The notes beneath the pieces were generated by a model. The model worked only from the letters and a program-made list of their open reading frames with translations. It ran no database searches and was not told the DNA's origin. 64,000 bases of DNA from Actinomadura graeca (GTDB lineage Bacteria > Actinomycetota > Actinomycetes > Streptosporangiales > Streptosporangiaceae), in NCBI RefSeq assembly GCF_019175365.1, contig NZ_CP059572.1, positions 868,001-932,000 of the forward strand, read 5' to 3'. The position numbers and the translations under genes are program-made. Shown one piece after another: positions 1-8,643 of the stretch (position 1 is the stretch's first letter; every line of letters begins with the position of its first letter).

Positions 1-3
1 CGA

Positions 4-2088
4 GTGCTGCACCTGCGCACCGGCATCCGGGTCGGGATCACCGCGGTCATCGCTGTGAGCCTGGTGATAGCAGGCGCGACCGCTCGCTTCTTCACGGACG
101 ACAGCAAAATCCTGCAGAGCTCCCTCCTCTGCGCGACCGGTGCCTTCCTGCTCGCCATGGTGCACTTCCACACCACGCCGCTCGTGCGCATTGCCCTCCG
201 ACTCCTGGCCCACCCCGTCCGGGCCTGGGAACTGATACTCCAAGAACCCAGGATGCGGGATCTTCACAAGCTGGCCCACATGCTCTCTCCGGAAACCGAA
301 CCGAAGAAGGAGTACTTTCCCAACCCGGACACCACACCGCTCCTGCGATGGCTGATCGAGGCCGAGGAAAAGGTGATCGTCGACCGCCTCACCCAGGTGA
401 TCAACGACCATCTTGGGGCCGAGCGCGAGCAGCTGCTGGTCGAACAGCACTCCGAGGGCCTGCGGCGGCTGCACGACCCAGGTCTCATCGTCCCCACCCG
501 GTCACGGCGGCACGTCGAGCGGGCCCTCGGGCGAATGGACGGCGGAAGCATCGCAATTGCGGGGCCACGTGGATCGGGGAAGTCGACCCTCCTTAGGCAG
601 TTGTGCGAGCCGACCAGCCCGCCGGGGCTCCGCGTCCTCGTGTCCGCACCCGCGGAATACGATCGGAAAGAGTTCCTCATCGAACTCTTCCTCCAGGTCT
701 GCGAGGGCTATCTGGAACACCGCGGTCTCGCGCCGCGGCCTCGGGTACGCGGGCGATGGGTCCGCGGCCGACGCCGACTGACGTACGTCCTCCGCAGGGC
801 GACAACGGTGTCTTTGCGCGCGGCGATTTCCCTCGCGGTGCTCGGCTTCGTCATCTGGTCGATGCGGCATGCACTCACACCACCCACCGACCGAGTGCGC
901 GACGTGGCAGAAAGACTCGGTGAGCAAGGGTCGTCGATCGGCAAATGGTTCTGGACGGAATGGCGGACCTTCTCCCAGATCGTTCTCGCGCTCACCGCGT
1001 TCTTCTTCTTTCCCAAAGCGGCTCTCTGGCGGTTCCTGCGCAGGCTCTGGCAGCCCGAGGCCGTCCACGAGGCACGAGGCTATTGGCGTCGGCTGCGTCA
1101 GGAGAAGACGACGACGATGGGGATCAGCGGTGCCCTTTCGACGTTGACGTTCACCGGCAACTCCGCGATGAAGGACCTGCCCTGGACGATGCCGCAGCTC
1201 GTCGGCGATCTGCGGCGCTTCCTCGACAAGGTCGCCACCGGGGAGGCCGCCAAGGGGCGGAACGTCCTGATCTGCATCGACGAAGTCGACCGGATCGGCT
1301 CAGTCGACCAGGCCGCACGGTTCCTCAGCGAAATCAAGGCGATTTTCGGGATCGCGAACTGCTTCTTCGTCGTCTCGGTCGCCGATGAGGTCGGGTCCAT
1401 CTTCGCCAGGCGGGCCATAGCCGGACGCTCGGTCTTCGAGAACGCGTTCGACCACCTCGTGACGATCGAGCCGCTGAATCTCGCCGAGGCCAAGGAACTG
1501 CTCCAGCTTCGCGTCGGCGGCTTCACCGAGACCTTCGTGTTCCTGGCCTACGCCCTGTCAGGCGGCTTGCCCCGCGAGTTGATCCGGGTGACCAGGCGAA
1601 TGGTGGAGCTGAACGCGGAACAACCCGTCCATCCCCGTGTCGGCGTCCTCGCCGAACTCCTTGTCCGAGAGGAGCTCCGCGAACTGATCGGCGGCACCCG
1701 CAGCCGCCTGAGCGAATTCGGCCTCGGCGACGCCTACGCACCGGTCTTCACCGCCATGCAGGAGATCATGGCGGACCTTCAGGGGCCGACCGCCGTGGCA
1801 CCCCTCGCCCGGAAACTGAAGGCGCTGCCACTACCACCACTTGCCGCGGACGCCGACGAAAGGGCATACCTGACAGTAGGCGACATGGCCGCCTTCGCCG
1901 ACTTCGGCCTCGCCATCATCCAGGCTTTCGCCTCCTTCGACCTCAACGAGGCGAAGACGGCGACCGACCAGGACACCCCCGGCTCCTACGCGGCCCTGGC
2001 CGTAGCCCGCCAAGAACTCAGCCTGTCCCCCGCAAGCGCCCGCCGCTCCCTGGCAACCTTCCGCACCTACAACAACTACCCCGAGTAG
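4..2088 (+). CDS. Membrane-anchored P-loop NTPase (KAP/STAND-like)
   Basis: Predicted membrane NTPase of 694 aa. Two hydrophobic segments lie near the N-terminus (about residues 8-26 and 40-57) and two more in the middle (about 270-290 and 320-345), inserted inside the ATPase domain. Walker A is GPRGSGKST at 187-195, and Walker B is LICIDEVDRI with D426-E427. Interrupting an ATPase domain with membrane helices is typical of KAP-type NTPases, which often belong to phage-defence or mobile loci; this assignment is by pattern only. The first usable start is a GTG three bases into the window, so the true N-terminus may lie outside. No substrate can be named. Confidence 0.7.
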   Translation: MLHLRTGIRVGITAVIAVSLVIAGATARFFTDDSKILQSSLLCATGAFLLAMVHFHTTPLVRIALRLLAHPVRAWELILQEPRMRDLHKLAHMLSPETEPKKEYFPNPDTTPLLRWLIEAEEKVIVDRLTQVINDHLGAEREQLLVEQHSEGLRRLHDPGLIVPTRSRRHVERALGRMDGGSIAIAGPRGSGKSTLLRQLCEPTSPPGLRVLVSAPAEYDRKEFLIELFLQVCEGYLEHRGLAPRPRVRGRWVRGRRRLTYVLRRATTVSLRAAISLAVLGFVIWSMRHALTPPTDRVRDVAERLGEQGSSIGKWFWTEWRTFSQIVLALTAFFFFPKAALWRFLRRLWQPEAVHEARGYWRRLRQEKTTTMGISGALSTLTFTGNSAMKDLPWTMPQLVGDLRRFLDKVATGEAAKGRNVLICIDEVDRIGSVDQAARFLSEIKAIFGIANCFFVVSVADEVGSIFARRAIAGRSVFENAFDHLVTIEPLNLAEAKELLQLRVGGFTETFVFLAYALSGGLPRELIRVTRRMVELNAEQPVHPRVGVLAELLVREELRELIGGTRSRLSEFGLGDAYAPVFTAMQEIMADLQGPTAVAPLARKLKALPLPPLAADADERAYLTVGDMAAFADFGLAIIQAFASFDLNEAKTATDQDTPGSYAALAVARQELSLSPASARRSLATFRTYNNYPE

Positions 2089-2283
2089 CGAGCAAGCCAA
2101 AAGGGGCACCATCGAAGTCGCCTACTCACGACCCGACGACCGCGTCCGTGGGACGCCCGACGCTGCCGCTACCGAGGCTGATGCATCCGAATCCCGCGAA
2201 TACGCAAGAGCGACGATGGCAACAAGCACGGTAATGCCTGCGCGATCAACACGCCTGCGCCGACGCCTGTCCAGTCCTCCTGA

Positions 2284-3009
2284 TTACGCCGGCCGACTGT
2301 GAGCAAGCGCTTCAAGTAGAGGTATCGCCGCCACCTTCTCGCTCGTCAGATGCTCCCAAATCAAACCCTGCGGTCGGTGCCGGTCCGAACACTCGATCAC
2401 CTCATCGGGCGTCACGATGAGGTCGACGCTGAAGTCATGCTCGGTCTCGGGAATGTCCTCGTCCACGACCTGGAGCTGGTGCACAGGAGCCACGATGACC
2501 GTCGCGTCGGTGACGAGCCCGGCCTCGATGAGCAACGCCACCTCCAAGTCCGAGTAGCCCGCCCCCTTGCCGATTCGTGCTCCAGAGCGGCTGACCGCCA
2601 CGCTGCCGCAGACCACCACGTCTATCGGGGACATGTCGTCGACGCCAACACGACGAGCGACCTTCGCCGCGCCCTTCTTCTCGGCGGCCTGCTCGGGTGG
2701 AACCGAGAGCGTCTCGGGGTCAAGCAGGTAGAACGGCTGCAGTGTCGCCATCCGCGGCACAGCCATATACAGCAGCTTGCCGTCCTGAAGCGCGCGGACA
2801 CGGACGGGGAACTGCGCCCAGTCGGGGTTCGCCTTGACGGTGCGCGCTGTTCGCCAGACGCCCAGCTCGGCCAGGCGCTCGGCGGTCTCCTCCGAACCGC
2901 GAAAGCCCGGGATCTTCCCATAGGAGCCTTCCGGCACTGCGCCTTCGCGCTCCAGGCGGCGCCAGACGCGATCCCGCACTGCCTGCTTGGCCTCATCGAT
3001 GCTGGTCAA
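2284..3009 (-). CDS. 5-formyltetrahydrofolate cyclo-ligase-like protein
   Basis: 241 aa. The family converts 5-formyl-THF to 5,10-methenyl-THF with ATP in the cytosol. The glycine-rich family motif is seen as RIGKGAGYSD in the C-terminal half, preceded by a VVCGSVAVS strand and followed by VAPVHQLQV. The initiator appears to be TTG at 3009, in frame with the natural N-terminus MTSIDEAKQAVRDRVW. The long middle segment with KLLYMAVPRM matches the longer actinobacterial and archaeal branch rather than the short YgfA type. It stands alone, is transcribed toward the NTPase gene, and sits in the low-GC accessory block, so it may serve a specialised folate or phosphate-ester reaction. Confidence 0.7.
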   Translation of the reverse strand: MTSIDEAKQAVRDRVWRRLEREGAVPEGSYGKIPGFRGSEETAERLAELGVWRTARTVKANPDWAQFPVRVRALQDGKLLYMAVPRMATLQPFYLLDPETLSVPPEQAAEKKGAAKVARRVGVDDMSPIDVVVCGSVAVSRSGARIGKGAGYSDLEVALLIEAGLVTDATVIVAPVHQLQVVDEDIPETEHDFSVDLIVTPDEVIECSDRHRPQGLIWEHLTSEKVAAIPLLEALAHSRPA

Positions 3010-3338
3010 CGTCCGCCGACACCGCCTCTAGATCGCCGCGATGAGCGCAGCAACCAATCTTGGACGTCCTGCGCCCGTCGCTTCTGCTGCCACTGCCGCA
3101 GCTCTCGTCCGGCAGTAAAGACCAAGTTAAGTGCGCCACCCGCCCCGAGTCAGTTCCACGACTTCGATGGTGTCACGCATAGCGGTACGTGCGGCTTCCA
3201 TCTTGCCTAGCCGAATCGGGGAGAGCGTGAGGCTGCCATAGCGCGGCTGCGGTCTCCCCCAGGATCGGCTCGGCCGCTGCCCGGCATTCGCCTCGGCGAA
3301 AAGGTCGATCAGTGACTCGCATTAGCAAGCCCCCCAAC
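3010..3338. other. Intergenic stretch with a small decayed reading frame
   Basis: No convincing gene. On the minus strand 3321 to 3127 is an open frame without an ATG until 3201; it ends in the protein-like string MRDTIEVVELTRGGWRT before a TAA. It could be the C-terminal remnant of a lost gene. No tRNA, hairpin or repeat is obvious. Confidence 0.3.
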
Positions 3339-3881
3339 TCACCCCCATCCATCCTCCAAATACCCCACCCTTCCCGACCGCAACCCCTCCAGCCCCGCGG
3401 CCGTTCGTCGCCAGACGTACGGCCGCAGTCTTTCAGCCGCTTTTGCCTCATTACAAAAGGCAAAGGCACTCAGTTCATCGTCGTGCAAGCTAAGCCTGGC
3501 GATCTGCTCCCCACTGAGCACCCCACCGTCGAAGAGGAACATCAGAGAGTCGTCCCACGGACCATGGGGTGCTACCCAGTCAACACACAGCAGCCGCCCG
3601 GGGACGATGTCCAGCCCCAGTTCTTCCCGCAGCTCGCGCTTCACCGTGTCCGCCGGCGACTCGTTGGCCTCACTCATGCCGCCGGGCAGATCCCAATCCG
3701 GCTTGTACTGCGGGTCGACCAAGAGGAGCCGGCCCCGGTCATCTCGGATGAGCACGTCAGCCCCGACTCGTTTCCGCGGCTGGGTGGCGTTCCCCTCAGC
3801 CAAGTACGCCTGCCAGGCATCTGGGTCCCGCTCATAGAGCGGCTGCTTTTCGGCGCGCACCACGGGGCCTCCCAGGCTCAC
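3339..3881 (-). CDS. NUDIX hydrolase
   Basis: 180 aa from GTG 3881. NUDIX enzymes hydrolyse nucleoside diphosphates linked to another moiety. The full Nudix box is visible at about residues 67-90: GG, then E after five residues, then RELREELGL, which matches GX5EX7REUXEEXGU. An upstream ATG at 3950 would give 203 aa but a 73-base overlap with the XRE gene. I prefer GTG 3881 because it overlaps that gene's TGA by four bases (GTGA) and has AGGATGG upstream. It is cotranscribed with the XRE/TPR regulator, a frequent actinomycete pairing. The substrate is unknown. NUDIX proteins are also carried by pSAM2-type integrative elements, which fits the nearby decayed integrase. Confidence 0.85.
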   Translation of the reverse strand: MSLGGPVVRAEKQPLYERDPDAWQAYLAEGNATQPRKRVGADVLIRDDRGRLLLVDPQYKPDWDLPGGMSEANESPADTVKRELREELGLDIVPGRLLCVDWVAPHGPWDDSLMFLFDGGVLSGEQIARLSLHDDELSAFAFCNEAKAAERLRPYVWRRTAAGLEGLRSGRVGYLEDGWG

Positions 3882-5323
3882 ACGGTCGAACCATCCTGGC
3901 CGATCCAGCCGTACCGGCTGCTTCGCTGCCGGACGGCTTCCTCCAGACATGGTAGGAACTCGACCACCGTCTCACTGCCGTGATACGGCTCCAACATCGC
4001 CTGGAGATCCTCAAGCTGATGACTGACCTGCTGCGATCCCAATCCTTCAGTGTTGTCGAGCACCTCGCGGGCCAGGTCACAGGCTTCATCGGCATGGCCC
4101 TTGGCGATGAGCACCGCAATGAGGAGCAACTGGCCAAAGGCTCGGCTCCGGGTGTGACCGTCAGCCCGCAACTCCATGATGCGCCGAGCCTGCTTCTCCG
4201 CTTCACTAAGTTGCCCAAGGTGCTGCATACAACGGGCCGCTTCACTGGCCAGCGATCCAGCGTCGAAGGGACTGACCCACGGTGAGGGTGCCTCCGCTGG
4301 GGAGCGCTCCAAGACCTGCTCAGCGCTTAGCAAGACCTTGGCACAAGCCGTCGACTCCGCTTGCACCGCCAGGCCACGCGCTTCCATGGCCAGCAGCCGA
4401 GCCGTCAGGGAGGGCGCCACCATTGTGTCAACCAGAACAGTCTGTCCCTGCTGGGCCAGGGAGACCGCCGCCTCCGGCCGGCCGAGATGGAGAAGCAGGT
4501 GACTCAAGCTGGCGTAGATGTGGGCCCGTAGTTGGCGGTCCCCGCCATTGTCGGCCAGGTCCAACGAACGCTGGAAGTGGCGTTCGGCAACGTCGTCGTG
4601 TCCAGCATCATGGGCCATCCAACCGGCCATCTCGGTGAAACCGCTGGCGGCCGTGAAGACACTCGACCCGTCGGCGACCGCCCGGCTGCCGAACAACCGC
4701 GGGGCCAGTGACGATTGGAGGTACCTGGTCACCGTGGCGTAGAGGTGGCCACCGCCGACCTGACGATCCGCCACTCGAAAGGCTTCCAGGGTGGCCACAT
4801 CGGTATTGGTGTTGGTCGTTACCGCCAGCGGCGCCAGGGGCAACACGTCCGCCTGACGCACTGCCGTAGGCAGTGCCGGTAGGGACCGCCGTGGTGGAGC
4901 CTGCTCAACGGTGACCGCCGCGCCCTGTTCATCGGGTAGCGCGAACCATAGCAACCGCGAGGGAATGCCCAAGATCCGGGCCCAGACGCTCAGCCGCTCC
5001 AGATCCGTGACCGGTGGCCCACCCTCAATTCGGCTGATCTGTGCTTGGGTCAGGTGCAGCCAGCCAGCGACCACCCCTTGCGACAGTGGTCGAGGCCCAT
5101 GGAACCGGTGGTGCCGGTACGCCCGAAGCACCTTCCCCAGGTGCCGAGCCTCCAGCGCGATTTGGATAGCCGCGCCATCCCAGAAATCCGCCGGCACCTG
5201 TGGTGGGGCTGAAAAGCGATCACGGGCTTTGCCCTGACAGGGCGAACACATCGTGGCGGAATTGTCCCGAGCCAGACGAATACCGCACAACAGGCAAACG
5301 CGTTGACTACCTGGTGCACCCAT
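3878..5323 (-). CDS. XRE-family regulator with Zn knuckle and TPR-like repeats
   Basis: 481 aa. An N-terminal zinc-ribbon-like knuckle has C10-x2-C13 and C26-x2-C29. An XRE helix-turn-helix follows at about 61-118 (LTQAQISRIEGG), then a long alpha-helical TPR-like sensor region to the C-terminus. The start ATG 5323 has AGAAGGG about ten bases upstream. The stop overlaps the NUDIX start by four bases, so they form one operon. Such regulators in actinomycetes often control neighbouring ATP-binding or morphogenesis genes; here the divergent neighbour at 5588 is an ATP-binding protein. Autoregulation from the shared intergenic region is inferred. Confidence 0.85.
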   Translation of the reverse strand: MGAPGSQRVCLLCGIRLARDNSATMCSPCQGKARDRFSAPPQVPADFWDGAAIQIALEARHLGKVLRAYRHHRFHGPRPLSQGVVAGWLHLTQAQISRIEGGPPVTDLERLSVWARILGIPSRLLWFALPDEQGAAVTVEQAPPRRSLPALPTAVRQADVLPLAPLAVTTNTNTDVATLEAFRVADRQVGGGHLYATVTRYLQSSLAPRLFGSRAVADGSSVFTAASGFTEMAGWMAHDAGHDDVAERHFQRSLDLADNGGDRQLRAHIYASLSHLLLHLGRPEAAVSLAQQGQTVLVDTMVAPSLTARLLAMEARGLAVQAESTACAKVLLSAEQVLERSPAEAPSPWVSPFDAGSLASEAARCMQHLGQLSEAEKQARRIMELRADGHTRSRAFGQLLLIAVLIAKGHADEACDLAREVLDNTEGLGSQQVSHQLEDLQAMLEPYHGSETVVEFLPCLEEAVRQRSSRYGWIGQDGSTV

Positions 5324-5587
5324 GCCCGTGTGCCCTTCTCTGTGGGCGGCTAGCCGGGGCTAGTTTAAGCCCGCCAGGCGGCCCGCACTGGCGTACGTAT
5401 ACCTGTCGCGTATACGGCCTATGCGCTTTTGGCGTAGACCGCTAGCGGCTAGGGCCAAAGGCTAGGAAGCCACCGGTACGACGGAAGGCCGCAGGGCCGA
5501 CGCCGTCAACAAGTTCGCCCCGGACTTGTGTGAGCCCTGCTCCGGCGTCGGCCTCGCTTCCACCCCGCCCCTTGGATTGGCAGCCCC
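5324..5587. promoter_or_regulatory. Divergent regulatory region with CGTATAC direct repeats
   Basis: The 264 bases between the divergent XRE gene and ATP-binding gene contain two exact CGTATAC heptamers at 5396-5402 and 5409-5415, spaced 13 bases start to start, flanked by repeated GCTAG motifs. This is a plausible operator for the XRE regulator; binding is inferred only. Confidence 0.4.
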
Positions 5588-6115
5588 ATGAACACCTGGC
5601 CCGAGCAAAGCACCCTGACCTTGGCGGCCGTGCCTGATGCCGCTTACTGGGCACGGCGGCATCTTCAGGACGTCTTGCTCAAGTGGCACCTTGAAGCCTT
5701 GCTGGCCGATGCCGCCCTGGTAACGACCGAGCTGGTGACCAATGCGTTGAAGATCAGTGGTGGCCTGGATCTTGCTGCTCGGGTCGGCGGCGTCGAGAGC
5801 AGCGCAGGTGGATCGGTCGAGGACGACCCAGCGCTCGACGGCCGCTGCCAGCCCGTCCTTCTCACCCGAGTAGAGAAGCTCCAGGTGGTGCGGCTTCGTC
5901 TGTCTGCCGCCCCCGGCCGGCTGCTCATTGAGGTGTGGGATCGAAATGAAGAGCCGCCCGAAGAGCAGGTGCCGGACTTTGTCTCAGAGAGTGGTCGGGG
6001 CCTGTTCGTGGTCGGGGCGTTCTCCGAAGCCTGGGGGTGGTACCCGACACCGGCCGCCGGCAAGGTCGTCTGGGCCGAGTTGCGGGAATCGTCGTCGGCT
6101 GTGGGTCAGTCGTGA
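5588..6115 (+). CDS. ATP-binding (HATPase) anti-sigma-like regulator
   Basis: 175 aa. It belongs to the GHKL histidine-kinase-like ATPase family used as serine kinases or anti-sigma factors. The N box is TTELVTNAL (E48, N52), the G1 aspartate lies in VWDRN (D118), and the G2 loop is SGRGLFVVGAF at 135-145. About 40 residues between the N box and G1 (roughly 58-98) are an insertion compared with typical 140-aa members. It is the first gene of a small operon: the next gene starts in the overlapping GTGA. Its position divergent from an XRE regulator is a recurrent actinomycete arrangement. No partner sigma factor is visible. Confidence 0.8.
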   Translation: MNTWPEQSTLTLAAVPDAAYWARRHLQDVLLKWHLEALLADAALVTTELVTNALKISGGLDLAARVGGVESSAGGSVEDDPALDGRCQPVLLTRVEKLQVVRLRLSAAPGRLLIEVWDRNEEPPEEQVPDFVSESGRGLFVVGAFSEAWGWYPTPAAGKVVWAELRESSSAVGQS

Positions 6116-6549
6116 ACCAGCAGCAACAGTCCGCGTCGCAGCCGGTGGTGAGCCCACGGACTCAAGCAGAGTTGCATCAGGCCCTTCAGACAATCCAAGG
6201 AGCCCTGACCCGGGATGGGGACCATCGGTTCATTGACTACCTCTCAACCTTGGTCGCTCGGGCGGTGTACGCCTTGGCCCAGGAGACGGGAGAAGCCCCC
6301 TCCGTCGTCACCCGCCAAATTCACCACCATCTTGCTCGCCCCCACTTGCCGTTCTCCCAGACGGCCTGGACCCGAGCCCGAATGTTGGTGCTTCACCGCC
6401 TGGATGGTCGGCCCCTGCGAGTTGGAGAAGGGGCCATCTCGGCTGCAGAGCTGGTGGATGGCTTGGCACTTGTGTACGTGCTGGCGGTCATCCGGTTGGC
6501 CGGGCTGGCCGAGCGGACCGAGCGGGTGAAGGACCAGGCCCATGAGTGA
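6112..6549 (+). CDS. Hypothetical helical protein, operon partner of ATP-binding protein
   Basis: 145 aa from GTG 6112, whose GTGA overlaps the stop of the preceding gene. A longer frame from 6037 exists but would run 79 bases into the upstream gene. The sequence is predicted mostly alpha-helical, with a hydrophobic C-terminal helix (LVDGLALVYVLAVIRLAGLA) and a charged tail. I recognise no catalytic motif. Translational coupling suggests it works with the ATP-binding protein. It belongs to the lower-GC block. Confidence 0.6.
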   Translation: MNQQQQSASQPVVSPRTQAELHQALQTIQGALTRDGDHRFIDYLSTLVARAVYALAQETGEAPSVVTRQIHHHLARPHLPFSQTAWTRARMLVLHRLDGRPLRVGEGAISAAELVDGLALVYVLAVIRLAGLAERTERVKDQAHE

Positions 6550-6658
6550 CGCAGAGGAAGCCGACAGCACTGGAGACACCACCTCGCTGGAAGAGGTGTC
6601 GTTCTCCACGCCGCAGGAAGCAGCTCGTCGCGCACTGTGGGGACGGACACCGTCTTGA
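6542..6658 (+). CDS. Small 38-aa acidic ORF at the end of the operon
   Basis: A short frame with ATG 6542 and TGA 6656-6658. It overlaps the previous gene by eight bases and is preceded by GAAGGACC at a suitable distance, so translation is likely. The peptide is acidic in its first half (DAEEADSTGD) and ends in AARRALWGRTPS. No family is recognised. The good ribosome site and coupled position are the only evidence. Confidence 0.4.
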   Translation: MSDAEEADSTGDTTSLEEVSFSTPQEAARRALWGRTPS

Positions 6659-6768
6659 CCAAGGTGAGGTCTGGATTCGCAGCAAGGTCAACCGTGGGGG
6701 CGTAGCGCCATATCCACCGCTTCCGCTTCTCCGATCCGTCTCTTCCCTCTTCGAGTCAGGAGGCTTTC

Positions 6769-7197
6769 TTGATCGTGTCGTTTCTGGCGACCAGGCGGCG
6801 ATGGGGGTTCGGACGGGAGTGGGTCGGACGGTTCTTAAAAAGGTGTATCACCGACAGGGTCGGCCACAGGGGCTTTCAGGATCCAGGGGCGGGGGCTGGG
6901 GGAATGGCACTGACGGCCGAGGGGGACGGGCCAGGTCTGGCAGCAGCGAGGAGTGGAGGGGGAAGTAGAACTGGCTTCGCCAGTCCTACGGTCGACCACT
7001 CCGAGGTCGAGTATCTGGTGGCGGTTTGTGGGGAGGAGGGACGAGCTTGTGATATGTGCGGTGAGCTAGCTGATTTTGTGGTGAGGGCTTCGGGGGTTAG
7101 GACGGTGTATTGCTGTTCTAGGGATTGGGAGATGGTGGGGTGGGTGTTGGAGGCTCGGGGGTTTGGGGTGGCTTGGGGTGGGGGTGGAAAACCGTAA
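6769..7197 (+). CDS. Hypothetical protein with C-terminal Cys-rich knuckle
   Basis: 142 aa from TTG 6769, chosen because a perfect AGGAGG sits five bases before it. The N-terminal 30 residues are basic (GREWVGRFLKRCITD). The middle is Gly/Ala-rich. The C-terminal 45 residues contain CDMCGELADFVVRASG and VYCCSRDW, which could bind one zinc ion. The 3' part is strongly G/T-skewed, unlike its neighbours. No function is known. A shorter product from ATG 6904 is possible. Confidence 0.4.
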   Translation: MIVSFLATRRRWGFGREWVGRFLKRCITDRVGHRGFQDPGAGAGGMALTAEGDGPGLAAARSGGGSRTGFASPTVDHSEVEYLVAVCGEEGRACDMCGELADFVVRASGVRTVYCCSRDWEMVGWVLEARGFGVAWGGGGKP

Positions 7198-7331
7198 AGG
7201 TTAGTCTGGCTAGGTCAGAAGCATTCTCGTCCAGTGCCGCCCGAGGAAAGCGGCCAGAACAAGGGACGCGACGAGTCCAAGAAGCGACGGCCGCGGGGCG
7301 ATCGCGGCCTGCGGTGGAGTGAGAGCCGACA

Positions 7332-8365
7332 GTGCTGATCGCCGAGTTCACGGTCGGGTATACGCCCGCCGACAAGCGGATAGTCCGGACCGCCAGCGAC
7401 AGGAGTAAGACGAGGGCGCTCAAGAAGCTGCACCAAGCTCCGCGACCGCGATGACGGCCTGCCCAGCGAAGACATCAAGTACACCGTCGCCCATGCCGCC
7501 GAGCACTGGCTCCAGTACGCAGCGAGCACCATCGAAACCAGCGCGGATCCTTGCCCACAAGCACGTCATCCCCGAGCCGGGCGCCCGCAAGCTCCGCGAA
7601 CTGTCCGCCGACGACGTCGACCAGTGGCTGGCCCGCAAGGCCGGATAGGTCAGCACGTGGACGCTGTAGGAGCTCCGCTTCATCCTCAAGCGATCGGTCG
7701 CCCGCGCCCTAGCCCGCGACGAGGTGAAGCGGAACGTGGTGATGCTCTGCGAACTCCCGCAGGGTCGCGCCGACGACCGTCCGAATCCCTGACCATGGCT
7801 CAAGGCGAAGCGGTGCTGCAGGCGGCCGGGAGCGCGAAGCCCTGGCTACGCGCGTATGTGGTCCTGTCGCTATTGACTGGCGCGCGCACGTCACTGCGCG
7901 GGCTGACGTGGTCGCATGTCGTCGCCTATGACGCTGGCCAGAAGCAATGGCGTCCGGTCACCGCAGCCGGCTGGAAGCATGATGGATTCACCCTGTAGGT
8001 CTGGCGCACGGTGCGCGCGACAGGGACACAAGGACCCCGAGATCACGCCGCACGCTGAAACTCCCATGGGTGTGCGTCTACGCCCTGGCTGCGCTGTGGG
8101 ACGAGCTGAGCGCCCGCGACGGCGCCCCATCCGAGGCCGAGTGGACGCCGCGGGAGATGCGGCACCGCTTCGTCTCCGTGCTCTCGGCCAACGGCGTGGC
8201 CGTGGAGCACATCTCCCGACTGGTGGGCCACAAGGGCACCGCGGTGGCCGAGAGTGTGCATCGCTCCAGATCCAGCCGGTCATGGAGGAGGGCGCTACTG
8301 CCATGGACCGTGCCTTCCCCGGCGCCGGCGACGGGGCATGGTCAGGCAGTTGGTCAGGTTCGACG
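7332..8365 (+). pseudogene. Decayed tyrosine recombinase (phage/AICE-type integrase)
   Basis: Pieces of one integrase are spread over several frames: an N-terminal arm from GTG 7332 (IAEFTVGYTPADKR), a core-binding piece GARKLRELSADDVDQWLA, a catalytic piece AYVVLSLLTGAR, and the C-terminal box EWTPREMRHRFVSVLS followed by ISRLVGHKG. Frameshifts and stops (for example near 7440, 7646, 7790 and 7997) separate them. Where the catalytic tyrosine (VYRHQ) is expected the sequence reads VHR and is frameshifted, so the enzyme is dead. Family knowledge: this is the integrase type of actinomycete integrative elements that insert into tRNA 3' ends, matching its position beside tRNA-Val(CAC). Confidence 0.85.
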
Positions 8366-8389
8366 CACGAGGGACGCATCGCAACGCGA

Positions 8390-8424
8390 GAGAGGCCGCT
8401 TCCAGAGATCGGAAGGGGCCTCTC
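8390..8424 (-). terminator. Hairpin downstream of tRNA-Val(CAC)
   Basis: GAGAGGCC (8390-8397) pairs with GGCCTCTC (8417-8424), with an inner CTTCC/GGAAG stem. It lies 18 bases beyond the tRNA 3' end and probably terminates tRNA transcription. Confidence 0.6.
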
Positions 8425-8441
8425 ACCTCGTCTTTGCTGGG

Positions 8442-8513
8442 TGGGCGATACTGGGTTCGAACCAGTGACCTCTTCGGTGTGAACGAAGCGCTCTCCCACT
8501 GAGCTAATCGCCC
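8442..8513 (-). tRNA. tRNA-Val (anticodon CAC)
   Basis: 72 nt cloverleaf. The acceptor GGGCGAT pairs with ATCGCCC, the discriminator is A, the anticodon stem CTTCG/CGAAG encloses TTCACAC (anticodon CAC), and the T arm contains GGTTCGAACCC. CCA is not encoded. The 3' end faces the decayed integrase, so this is the likely attachment site of an old element. Confidence 0.95.
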
Positions 8514-8643
8514 GCGGGTCGCCCTGGGGGGCGGACCGACGTCGGAAACTCTAGCGCATGTCGGGGCGTGTTCGCGCGGGGATTCGCGGCCGCGGGGGCG
8601 CGGGCGGGAGCCGGTGGGGTGGACGGGGTCGCGGCGGGGGGCG

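Noticed and set aside
3339..3950. NUDIX start at ATG 3950
   Set aside because: It would overlap the upstream gene by 73 bases; GTG 3881 gives the usual four-base overlap and still keeps the whole NUDIX domain.
1..7331. A left attachment repeat copying the tRNA-Val 3' end
   Set aside because: None was seen by eye; the left end of the element, if it exists, is probably outside the window.
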